The notes beneath the pieces are model-generated. The model did not search any database. It was not told the DNA's origin and was given only the letters and a program-made list of their open reading frames with translations. From Pontederia crassipes (Eukaryota > Streptophyta > Magnoliopsida > Commelinales > Pontederiaceae): a stretch of DNA of 64,000 bases. Of this stretch, positions 12,521 to 26,680 are shown in pieces. Location: contig CM060190.1 of the NCBI GenBank assembly GCA_030549335.1, positions 70,012,118-70,076,117 of the forward strand, given 5' to 3'. The translations under genes were made by a program, and so were the position numbers. Positions within the stretch are counted from its first letter, which is position 1, and each line of letters opens with the position of its first letter.

Positions 12521-13607
12521 ACAAAATTCATTTTTCATCCTACAAAAAATCAGGTTTCAAACAAATATGGCATTCCCAATTTTCAGGGAAGTCATAGATC
12601 ATCTTATTTAATAAAACTCGCGTTACAAAATTTGCCCAATGTCAATGGCCAAACCCCCAAACCTTTGCTTCATCAAAAGCATGGAATGCAGAACTCTGAA
12701 AATTAAATAGGAAAAAGACAACAAAGAACTTATGATGGATGGTCAGACAAAAAAGGTAAGAAACATTTATACTCGAGTTCATCATCATAATTTCATGAAG
12801 CTATGGACACGACATAATTGATGCTCTCATAATTTAGGCATATCATAAACAGGAACTGGTGAGACGATGACTCTGAGTTAAAGCTCTTAGAAATCAAGAG
12901 ATACTCATTTCCTCCGTATATGAAACCTTTCAAATCGCTCAAGTGAAATGCACTGAGCTAACCTGCTTGTCGGGAAACTGCAGAAGTTAAACTGAATAGC
13001 TTAGATCTTTTTTGCAGGAATGCTAAATGAACCAGGGCAATGCACTTTAAATTGTAGGAACATTTTCCCTCATGTGAAAACTAGATTTTATACTTAAATT
13101 TAAAAAAGAAAATTAAAAAATTGGAAACGAATTCCTCTCCACTATGCTAAATGTTTCCACTAAACAACAAGCAATTTCATTACAAGATATATATCCTCAC
13201 GTTTTCGGGTCACCTTGCATAAAACGCCAAACAACCTTATTCTAGAAATTGAAAAAAAATGGTAATTGTCTCCAAATTTAAATAATCATCATTTTTACAC
13301 CTTCATGGTTGCTTTTTTTTCTCCAAGGAGATGACCTTATGTCCACTCTTTCTTGCACGCACTTCAGTCCACAGTCAAGCACCTAATCATGTCACATTAG
13401 ATCCATCAGTATAATTTGATGTCATTCAGAAGCAAAATGGCCTGATTTTCACACTTTTTAGCACAAGCATCATGCAGGAAAGTTTGTCACACCCATCATG
13501 TTAACGGCTAGATATAGTTCACATGCGAGTATTACTGTCAATCTACTTCAAATCTCCCAATGTTCCTCGTCAGAGTGCCCACAGCCGGAAGGCACCATTA
13601 TTATCTG
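12521..13607. other. Non-coding DNA, no gene seen
   Basis: AT-rich sequence with no recognisable exon. It may be intron of the uncertain minus-strand gene described for 9.2-11 kb. Confidence 0.4.
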
Positions 13608-13789
13608 TAACAACAACAACAAAGCCTTATCCCGGCTACATGGATCATACGACGCTATTCCGCTTATATTCGTTGATCCATGTTCATAAGATTCGACAGG
13701 ATTTTACGCTGGCGATCGGCCTACATAACCCTCCTCCTTTATCCGGGTCCTTTATCCGGGCTGACTGACTATAAAATATATGCGGAGTT
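13608..13789 (-). mobile_element. Short head-plus-tail RTE derivative
   Basis: A 182-bp copy of the non-autonomous derivative, flanked by a perfect 16-bp duplication GCACCATTATTATCTG (13592-13607 and 13790-13805). Relative to the other copies it lacks about 12 bases in the tail (CCC..GGCTAC) and repeats part of the TTTATCCGGG block in the head. It keeps both arms of the family stem-loop (13638-13647 and 13674-13683) with a longer, 26-base loop. Confidence 0.92.
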
Positions 13790-13999
13790 GCACCATTATT
13801 ATCTGCAATTTGAAAAATACACTCTTCTCACCGTAGTCATGCAACACTTTACATACATCATCCGATGCGATCCTTAAATATATCCCAAACATATCACCGG
13901 AACCCATTCTTAAGAATAAAGTTTTCTTGCCAGTTACCTAGCAACACCTACAAACATAGATTATACATATCGAAACCCAATTACGACGAAGAAAAAAAA

Positions 14000-14195
14000 A
14001 ACTTGCAGATAAAAATTACTCGCTCTAGCCATAATTGAACCGCTCTTCTTGTCGTTCTTCTCCGTCCGGGCGTTGATGCCGAAGACGAGAAGACTAAGGC
14101 CGAAGGCTACGAGCGCCGTCGCTCCGGCGTCCGCGAGTTCCCTCCGCGCCGACTTCCCCTTCGCCAACTCACCCTTGGGCAAAGATGGTTGCACA
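14000..14195 (-). other. GC-rich block, possible first exon of unknown gene
   Basis: A GC-rich island in AT-rich DNA. One minus-strand frame reads ELADAGATALVAFGLSLLVF, a hydrophobic segment, followed by a charged ARTEKNDKKSG stretch. No in-frame ATG lies upstream in this frame before a stop, and the next in-frame ATG is only at the 3' edge. It may be a 5' UTR or first exon of a minus-strand gene. I do not recognise it. Confidence 0.25.
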
Positions 14196-15507
14196 AACGA
14201 GTAAGGTCAGGTTTTAATGTTTCATAAAGAAGCCCAGTGACACTGTGAGAGGGAGTCGGGGAGCGATGCTACTGTTGGTTAAGAATTCGACGATTAGGCT
14301 GTGTTTGCAGAATAAAGGGTAAAATAACTTTTGTTCGGTCAAATAATTTATGTGATGGAAACTTTTTTCATCACGTGACCTCGGGCTTTTTGACAAGAAC
14401 TTTTGATTTTTTTATTTTTACTTTATGTTTTTTCGGTCACAAATTTTTACTTTTTTTCTTTGATCTATTTTTTAATTATTTTATAATATAAGTATATATT
14501 ATTTAATTATTTATTAATACATTATTAGTCATATTATAAAATAGTTTATTAAATATTATTAATTAAAAATTATAAAATATTTAGTTCTAATAATTAATAA
14601 ATATTTTATTAATTAAACCATTCAATTATTTTTTAAAAATATCATATTATATGTACGTAAATTATAATATTAATAATATTTAAATGATTTAATCAAAATA
14701 AATAAAAATAATATATTGATTTACGTAAATTATAATATTAATAATATATTCTTATTTACTAAAATTTTATATCTCATAAAATAAATTATATTCTTAATTC
14801 TTATTTTTTATCCAAATACTCACTAAAATTTATCCATCAAATTAACTTTTTAAATTTTCAATCATTACAATTTTTCATTCAAACCCCAACCTAAACTTTT
14901 TATTTCTTCCGAGGACTAACTCTTTTTTTCAAAATTTTCATATCAAACACAGTATCAGCGTGCGTATTTTGAAAAGGGAGGGTGCGCCTGGTACGATACT
15001 ACGATGAAATTTAGAATTTTAAAAGACAAGAGAAGATGACGTGAGCCGTCATCGGACTGTCGCCACGTGTTTTCTCCTTTTCAATGAAACAAGGGCTAAA
15101 AAGAATAAATGCATGTAAATATAATTATGAGCGAAATTTAAATTATAATTATGCCATCCATTTATGCTCGAATAATTCCAATCCGATCGTCGAATGACAT
15201 TTGAAACAGTCGAAACTAAATTGTGTTACTTATACGAAAAATGTAGACGAACATGATTACGTATAGTTATAAAATGAGCGAGCGGAGGAAAAAAATTTCA
15301 CTGGCATGCATTTTTTTCGGGAATTTATAATAACGAGATGAAGTGAAGTGAAATATGTATATGTATTCCTCAATAAAATGATGTACGTCATCATATCAAT
15401 ATATCCTAACAAGCATGAATATCAAGTTCCTCCAGTCAACACTGATCTGGACATTTTTCCAAACATAACATCGCAAGAATTGGAGAGATCAAAATCATGT
15501 CAGCCGT
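14196..15507. other. AT-rich intergenic DNA downstream of B12D
   Basis: The stretch at about 14400-14960 is almost pure AT. It may be a diverged MITE, since CTGTGTTTG near 14299 and CAAACACAGT near 14946 are inverted repeats of each other, but the target duplication is not clear. A perfect G-box core (CACGTG, 15064-15069) lies in a less AT-rich patch. The part near 15500 is the B12D 3' region. Confidence 0.4.
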
Positions 15508-16189
15508 CTACTTTGGATCGGAGAAGAACTTGTTAACAGACGGCATGATTTCTGGGGTCCTGCTGCGGAGAAACTTTCTGACGCCATGCTGCGCATATTT
15601 CTCTCCCTCTGCAAAATTATCGAGCACCCCTGCAGCTCTGTTCTGCTTGTTAACCCTGCAGATTCGGAGAAATGTCAAAGGAGATTTTATTAATGGTAGT
15701 GATATAATGTGAGTCTTTCTTCCGTCTTTGTTTGCATACAAAGTTCATAAACTCAAAAAAAGAAAAAAAAAACAGTTAAACGTGTCTTCTCCCGTCCATA
15801 GTTTAGTGTCAGAAATCGCCGGCTGTGTTGCATTACCTCACTTCCGGATTGGTGGTGATGTTTCTTACTAGTTGCATGCCGCAGATACCCACGGCGACGC
15901 CCACTGCAGCGAAGAGAGGGTACACCTGCACATAAAAAGGATGTATGATAAATCAGAAAAGTTTCTAGGCGTGTTCATATTCATCTCTGATTTCATGGGA
16001 GTCATCAGTGTGTGTCCCTTAATCACACTGTCAAATGCATTGCTCATCTGAGTATTGTTGCAAACTAAAGCACAGGAGGAAATCAGCATATGTGAGATGA
16101 GCTGGCTTTAATTGCTGCAATGACGAACAAGGCATTAAATTAAATAGTACCTCTGGCCTCAACCATCTGCTCATGGTGGAAGAAGCCAT
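15508..16189 (-). CDS. B12D family protein
   Basis: Three coding exons on the minus strand: 16151-16189, 15837-15925 and 15508-15655, 276 nt in total (91 residues). The protein opens MASSTMSRWLRPEVYPLFAA, followed by a hydrophobic glycine-rich segment (VGVAVGICGMQLV, a single membrane helix at about residues 20-35), RNITTNPEVRVNKQNRAAGV, and an acidic/aromatic tail ending RTPEIMPSVNKFFSDPK. This matches the plant B12D family (related to the MLRQ subunit of NADH-ubiquinone reductase), small mitochondrial membrane proteins studied in seeds and in germination under low oxygen. Introns follow GT-AG (GAG|GTACTA, AG|GTAATG; acceptors CTGCAG). A second in-frame ATG at 16172-16174 gives an 86-residue form; I prefer the first, which has a good context (CACCAATGG). 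No damage is seen. Confidence 0.93.
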
Positions 16190-16767
16190 TGGTGCGGTAC
16201 TGCTGCAGGAGGTTATGGAGAGGAGGAGGAATGATCTGAATGCAGAGAGGGAGAGAAATCGTTATTGCCTTCAACATCATGACAGCTTTCCTTTTTATAT
16301 CAAAATCAATGACCAAATTTAGCAAGGTAGAAGGGAAGGGAGGGAGTAAAACGTGGATGGAAGAAGGTCGACTTCTCCTAAAGGCCAGACAAGGTGCCGA
16401 ATCTTTTGGGACTTGGGAGTTTAACGAATTAAACTGTTGATCACCGAGTGGTCAACATTGCGAGATAAGGTGCGCATGCACGCGCGCGCTATGATCCGGA
16501 GCGTGAAGTTATGATCGATATCAACGGAGGAACTATCAAATTTACGCATTCCTTTCGACTTGGATATTAAAATCATTGCAAAATAGGCGAAGAGGAGACG
16601 TTTAAGACAATGAAGCATATTAGATAGCAAAGAGGGATGTTGAGCGCTTGATCAACGAATAGTTTTGGCATTTTTTTGAAGCACGTGTCAAATAGAATTA
16701 TGTATATTTTTCTTTATTATTTTAGACATCCTTCCTCATGAATACTTAAAAGAATCATATATATAAT
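16190..16767. promoter_or_regulatory. B12D upstream region
   Basis: Non-coding DNA 5' of the B12D start (B12D is on the minus strand). It includes a GC-alternating patch (GCATGCACGCGCGCGC, near 16474-16490). I see no unambiguous TATA box, so no promoter element is assigned. Confidence 0.35.
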
Positions 16768-17603
16768 GGGTAAATTACACCAAATGTTCTCTAATTTTCA
16801 CGTTTGTTCAGTTATGCTCTTCAACTTCACTTTGTAACAGGGATATTTTCCATCTTTTAATTCATTTCACCCGATGCTCTCTTTACCTGGGATAGGCGAT
16901 TTTCCGGTCGTCGAGCTTACGTGGCACACACATAGCGCTGACAGGACATCTTTTCTTCTCTACACGCTAATGTGATAATATTAAAAAAATAAAAATATTA
17001 ATTAAAAAATAAAAAAAATTTGCGACCTCACGCAATGAGGGGGGGTTCTCACCCCTCCAACCTTGCTGGCGCGCGAGATGCCGACGAGGAGGCAACGGCG
17101 GGAGAAGGGGGGCCTCGACCCCCCTACCTCCTCTGTCGCCGACGAGGTCGCAAAGCGGGGTTGAGGCCTCCACCCCTCCTCTCCTCGCCGGCGTGCAGGA
17201 GAAGGGGTGGGCCTCGACCCCCCTCTGCGATCGTCGCAAAGGGGGGTCGAGCCCCCCTCCCCCTTCTCTCGCCACTGCCTCGTCGCCAGCGTCCCGCGCG
17301 CTGACGAGTTTGGAGGGGTGGGAACCCCCACCTCACTGCGTGAGGTGGCAATTTTTTTATTTTTAATTAATATTTTTATTTTTTAAAATATTATCACTTC
17401 AACATGTTAAAAAGAAAAAAGATGTCATGTCAGCGCTACATGTGTGTCACGTTAGCTCGACGATCGAGAAATCACTTATCCTATGTAAAGAGAGCATCGG
17501 GTGAAATGAATTAAAAGATGGAGGACATCGCTGTTACAAAGTGAAGTTGGAGGGCATGACTGAGCAAACGTAAAAATTGGAGGGCATTTGGTGTAATTTA
17601 CCC
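16768..17603. mobile_element. Foldback DNA transposon with GC-rich palindromic core
   Basis: The unit begins GGGTAAATTACACCAAATG and ends with its reverse complement (CATTTGGTGTAATTTACCC). Inverted arms of about 270 bp continue inward: CACTTTGTAACAG and ATTCATTTCACCCGATGCTC recur inverted on the right, as do the (A/T)n tracts. Its centre (17020-17345) is extremely GC-rich and also inverted (CCTCACGCAATGAGG left, CCTCACTGCGTGAGG right). A 10-bp TATATATAAT occurs directly at both flanks, the size expected for Mutator-like elements, although the flanks are AT repeats. Overlapping open frames across the core on both strands are products of its composition, not genes. Confidence 0.8.
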
Positions 17604-20600
17604 TATATATAATATATATAACATTTGATATAGAACTAGTATAGAGCACAAATTTTATTTATTAAATTAATAAAATAATTATATATTATTTAAAATATAC
17701 ATTAAATATAAATATTGTTAAATTTAAAATCATCAAATTATCCGATGATCATGATCAAATCATGGTAAACAAATATAACTAATTCAATGGTTGTAATTTA
17801 TTTAGCCTTACATGATACATTTGCTTATCAAATTACTCAAATAAATATATATTATTTTATCTAAAAAGTATATAATTAATTTAATCATAAATTATAATTA
17901 TTAAATAAATTAAATAAGAAATCATAATCATGTGCAACATCCTCTATCACTGATTTGAGTCACTTGTAGGATCATCTTCTTTTAACTCTTTAACTTGAGA
18001 AAAAATTGAAGAGTATAAAATTACTTAGTACATAAGATCTAATAGTAATGCTCAATTAAAAAGAGATAAACTCAATAAAATGATTAATTGAGAAAATCAA
18101 TGTGAAAATATGTGAGGTTAGGCTCATTAGACCACTATATATCACTAGCAATATTTCAATTATCAATATTCAATGTTCAATAACCTTATCAATAAGGCAA
18201 TTATTTAATTAATAATTTTGAATGCAATAATAATGTAATTAGTCAAAAATTTGATACATCAAGACAATTGCCAATTCAATAACCATATCCAAATGATCAT
18301 GATATATTCAACTCCAATTCAATTCAAATTTAATTTCAATGTTCGATTTTATCCAATACAATACGAAACATTCAATTAATTAAAAAAACTACATATAGGC
18401 CAACAAGGATCAGTCCCAGGCTGTCTACTACAATAAGAATAATATTAATAAAAGATTCTGTTAAATACAAGATAGTCATAGTTTTTGTAGAGACCGGCGT
18501 GTTATTCAATATTTGACCTAGAATCTTGGAATCCCAGTCGGATAATTCAAAATCCTATCCGGATCCAACAGTCATCAATGCGTTGCATTCAGGTTAATAA
18601 AAACTGAATCGAGTTCTATCACCATCGAAAAAATATGTTCTAACACAATTTTTAGATCACTATTTCGATGTAATAACAACTTCAATTGATGCGAAAAGTA
18701 CGTTAAATTAAGCTCATTATAAAGAACATGAGTACATGGTTTTATATTAAAAAAAATAATTCATATAAGGATTTTTCATACATACCTTAATTTGATTGAA
18801 AAATTAATTGGGTTCTTGTTTGTTGTCCATTAGCTGCATGAATGCTAAGCTTTGTCCGATGATTTTTCTCTGATGTCTTGAAACTTGCATCAATTACTTG
18901 AATCTTGCTTTCATATGTCGGAGTTTTGAAACTAATTACTTTTTGAAATATTTTGATTTACGTGCAAATAAGAGAAAAAATAGGACATTTGTGCAGAAAT
19001 TTAGTTTGTTTATTATAATCACCTTTTAAGTTCTATTTATAATATCTAATTATGATTTTTTACTCCTACTTAATCATGAACTAATTGTCAATTATATGCA
19101 ATCATCTATCATTAATTTTCCTTATGACATTTTTTCAAATTTAACTAATTCTCCCACAATATTACTTATCATGATTTCACTTCATCTCAAATTCTTCTTT
19201 ACCAATTCCAACTTCCTCTCTATTTTCCCTTCAATTTCAGAATTAAATAATTAAAATAATAAAAAACAATGATTTCAATAATAATTTCTGAAATAAAATA
19301 TCATTTATATTTTTTTTTCCTGGATCGTTAAAAGTGTAGGATAGGCTCTTTTTTTTTGCATATGCAGATAATTATAACAATAATGTGGATTGCAAGTGCT
19401 TAAATTACGAACCCCAAGTATTACATGAATCGAGGATAAGGAGAAAAAGATATTTGTCTTGTGTTGTGGCCCATACAATGAAATACGAGAGAAGAGGAGA
19501 CCATTCGTGCATAGCCATAGATACGGGCCCTTCCCATATGTCATGGCTTTATTTAGTTTGCATATATGCATATGGACCACCGCCAGAGGACATGATATTA
19601 TTTAAAACCATTCCTTTTTTTTTGTTTGTTTCTAAATTCAAAGTATCGTGTTGTACGAGTTAAAAGAATCGAGATCGCTTCTCAATTATCGACAGTGGAC
19701 TATCGAAAAAAATTTTATGCATAAGGTGAGATGTGATTCCACATGACATGTTTTTTTGTAATAAAATAACATGATAAACTAATAATGGAGAGACCCTTCA
19801 CTTCTCCAGTGTCCCCTCGTCCTTACAACAAGCACACAAGTATACATTGCCTTTGATGGCTATAACCCTCCAAGTGGCCCATGACAAATGTAACATGTCA
19901 AGCAACGAAGATGCGGAAGATGCTTGAAGACGAGTCCATGCAAGCAACAGGGACAATTCTCTAAGATCACAGAATGTGACGTGCTAATAAATTAATACAG
20001 AAAACTTGACGAAATGGGGGACACCAACTTCGAAACCAAACGACCATCTTTGATAAATATCTCTCCATACAGGTACTCTATATTCTTCCACCAGTCGCTT
20101 CTCAATCCACAAAGGAATTTTTTTTTAAAGTAGTGGATTTTTTTTTTGACAAAAAATATGAGTCCATCGAATTGTTAATACGAAAACAAAACAGAATTCT
20201 TACGAGGTCGAAATCGTTGACTGTTTGGATTCCGACACAAAACATAAAGTTTAAGCTATTATGCAAATGCAATGAAAAATACAGCGTACCTATACAAATT
20301 CATCCATCGTATTCAAACTAGTCTGACTTTTTTTTCCGCCATAACTTCTTCCATTGCCTATTATCACTGATACATTTTTTCACTAACTAAATTAATATTA
20401 TTCATTGAACTATTACAACTTAAAAGTTTAGAATTTTGCAGAGAAAAAAAAGATATTTGAAGTATAAAATAAAATAAAAGTCTTTTTTTTTTCGGAATCC
20501 TTCTAGACAATCATAAAATAAAAGACATTTTTCTATATAAATTTACTTGTTTTATTATACAAAATCACTCGTACATAATGAGACGGAGATTAAAATATTA

Positions 20601-20912
20601 AGTTGATTGAAAAATAATAAATGAAATATTTTACTCTCTATCCTTAAAATATATGAATCTTTTTTTAGTTCTATAAATCAGAAAACATAAATACTTTCCT
20701 TTTTCATTAAGACACATCGGTACTCAAAATTATTAATATCTGTCTAATTAGAAATATCCGACTAATTAAGAATGATATAAATAAAATCTAATCAGTATGA
20801 TTAGTCTAAATTCAGAACATAACCTCACAACATATTATGTCAATCATTCTTCTTCCATTCCTTTTCTTTTCCAAGAGGTTTCAGGTTTCGTTTCCAACTT
20901 TTTCCAATTGGG
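17604..20912. other. AT-rich intergenic DNA, no gene seen
   Basis: Low-complexity AT-rich sequence. Open frames around 19305-19663 overlap on both strands and resemble no known protein. Nothing here supports a gene or a bounded transposon. Confidence 0.5.
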
Positions 20913-21440
20913 TCAAGCGTAAGAAGGAAGTGCGTCGAGAACGTTGGGCGGGCTCGTCGGGTCGCAGACGGCCGGCGAAGTGGGAAAAAAGCGAGCGTTA
21001 ACGACGAGAGCCCATTGGAACCGGAGTTCGCTTCGCCTCCTCCCGGAAGCCTCTAGAAACGCTATGGAATATTCGTCCGCATCTCGAACCCCGAGATGAC
21101 CGTTGCCCATGGCGGTCGACGTAATTGTTGGCAAACTCCAGTGGCTTTTACGAGCACTGCGAAGCTCGAGCATCTGCTACGTGGTGGCATCGCTCCCGTC
21201 ACCGACGATGACGTGGCGAGCAACCGCGATGCCTCCATCTCCAGAGGATCGCCTGGTTGATCTCAAACAGAGAACACGAAACGGAGCGCCGTTGGCCCCC
21301 GCGCGCTCGGCTTTACGAGCGAACAGCTGATCGGAGTCCACTTGGTAAACTCTCGCGCCGGAACTCTTCCAGCTTGGTCATGTGGATGTGGGAGCTTCCA
21401 ATATCTTACCGCCATGTAAGGGGTTCAGCTTAAGATGAAC
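20913..21440. other. GC-rich island upstream of GAPC
   Basis: A GC-rich stretch of about 500 bp with overlapping short frames on both strands, none recognisable. It could be a decayed exon of another gene or part of an upstream regulatory region of GAPC. There is no splice or domain evidence for a gene. Confidence 0.3.
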
Positions 21441-21602
21441 CATGATTGATGCACGACAGAACGAAACCGCTCGTCGTGCGAACCAGCGGTATATTGCTCT
21501 CTTGTTTTCCAAATAATAAATAAATAATTTTTTTATAAAATGTTTTTTTCCTTTTTGTCACCAATAAATTATTCGGACTGGAAAAATCCACTACGACACT
21601 GT

Positions 21603-21610
21603 TATAAAGG
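21603..21610 (+). promoter_or_regulatory. Probable TATA box of GAPC
   Basis: TATAAAGG lies about 80 bp before the start codon in a GC-balanced patch. The sequence between it and the ATG is pyrimidine-rich (TTTTCTTTTGCAACTCTCGT), typical of a plant 5' leader. Transcription would be expected to start near 21632-21640. Confidence 0.6.
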
Positions 21611-21689
21611 AAGCCTTTCCCGAAGCTCTGCTCAGTTTTCTTTTGCAACTCTCGTCTCCCCTTATCTCGCATACTTCGTCTCGATCGCC

Positions 21690-25128
<3,439 letters not shown>

Positions 25129-26680
25129 AGGCCTGCTTTGAGGTGGTGGCATCTGATGTTTAGCAGGTGTTTGCTTTTAATGTGGAGGTTGTAGTCGCGC
25201 CTCTTTATTATGTAACGAATAAATGCGCCTTGCGCGCTGGCGAACTTGTTGAAGAATGGAGCCTTGAGATGTTAAATCGCTCAGATTTTTGCATGGAAAG
25301 TTTTCCCTTACTGTTTCGTTCTTGTTATACTGTATCAACTGTAGTGATATCAAGAGGTTGAAACCTTCCGTTGGACGTGTTCTTTTTCTGGCTTGCCTTT
25401 TGGTCTCTCCAAGTTGCCTTCCTTTTCTGGTTTGTATTTGTTTGGTTATTGTAGCAATTCAAAGTTCGACTTGCCTGAAAACGGTAGTTGTCACTGTTTT
25501 CATGTTTTTTTTTCTTATAAATCAACATAAAACATAAGTAAAAGTTGATAGTAAAAGCGGGAAAAAAAACAGATGATACAGTTCGGGAATATATCGAAAA
25601 TATAATGAAACACAACATGAATAGACTTTTTTTAATTGGTGTGACGTTTGGTGGAATAGCAGTAAGTTTTTTTTTATAAGTTGACGTGTTAGCTTTTTTT
25701 TCAATTTCATTTATTTTTTCTTTTTATTTTTTCTCTCTCACACATGTAATTTATAAAATAATTTATTTATTAAATATATTTTTTATGACATATTAATATA
25801 ATATTATTTCCGTATAATTTATCAAAAAACTGATTATTTATATTCAAATAATATATTTTTTAACAAAATTATTTTGAATTTTTTAAAAATTTTTACTTTC
25901 GTTTTTATTTATTAACGCCTATTGAGATAGTTTTATTTATTAACAATATTTTATTTTATATTTATAATATTAATTTTTATTTTAAAACTCACAAAAAATT
26001 AATCCATCATATTTGTTTTATCACATCAATCTCAATAGGATTTATTTTTTTTAAACTGCCGAAAGGAACTTTAAGTTAGTTTTTAAATTCTAAAATGAAT
26101 AATTATTTTCATTTTATCCAATTTTCTTAATCATTCATTTTATGAACCATACGTTTACCATAAAATATTTCAACTATAAAAGTATTATTATTTTAAAATT
26201 TTTTTTTTTTTCTCGAATAGCGTATAGTAAGAATTTAGCGACTCAGTACTTTCTTCAAAGCACGGGGTTGTTAACGCATCACGTTTTTTGTTGTAAAATG
26301 GATTTATATAGTGCCTGTTCCTCTATGTTGTAAAATGGTCCTTGCTGCATCCGCCTACAAGAACAAACAAGTCGAGATCTTTTACCCCACAAGAAAAAGA
26401 AGTCGACGGCGAAGGCAAGTTTCGGAAACAGGAAGATAATCGTTACAGCTAAGATGTCCAAAATTTCATCTGCCTTGCAGAGCACTTCTGAGCTGCTAGT
26501 GAAAGCTTGCCGTCATACTATATTTGCTCAATCCAAAGAACCCCCCAATTCAACAATATTTTCCAAGGTACTCGCCCATCAACGTCCAGAATTTCTCTAT
26601 ACAATAAAAATATTTGTAGTTACTTTTGCCAATCATCGAATTATGGACACCCCAAGGAGCTCTCCTGCAAGTGACTCATC
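25129..26680. other. Convergent intergenic region between GAPC and the Hsp70 pseudogene
   Basis: The first few hundred bases are GAPC 3' UTR-like sequence. The stretch 25640-26200 is strongly AT-rich. The part at 26340-26680 would be downstream of the minus-strand Hsp70 locus. No coding exon is seen. Confidence 0.5.

Noticed and set aside
13961..14194. A 77-residue minus-strand membrane protein
   Set aside because: The frame begins at GTG with a stop just upstream and no usable ATG. Kept only as a possible exon or leader of low confidence.
16967..17351. Overlapping 75-109 residue open frames on both strands in GC-rich DNA
   Set aside because: They lie in the palindromic GC core of a foldback transposon. 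The proline/arginine-rich products come from base composition and symmetry.
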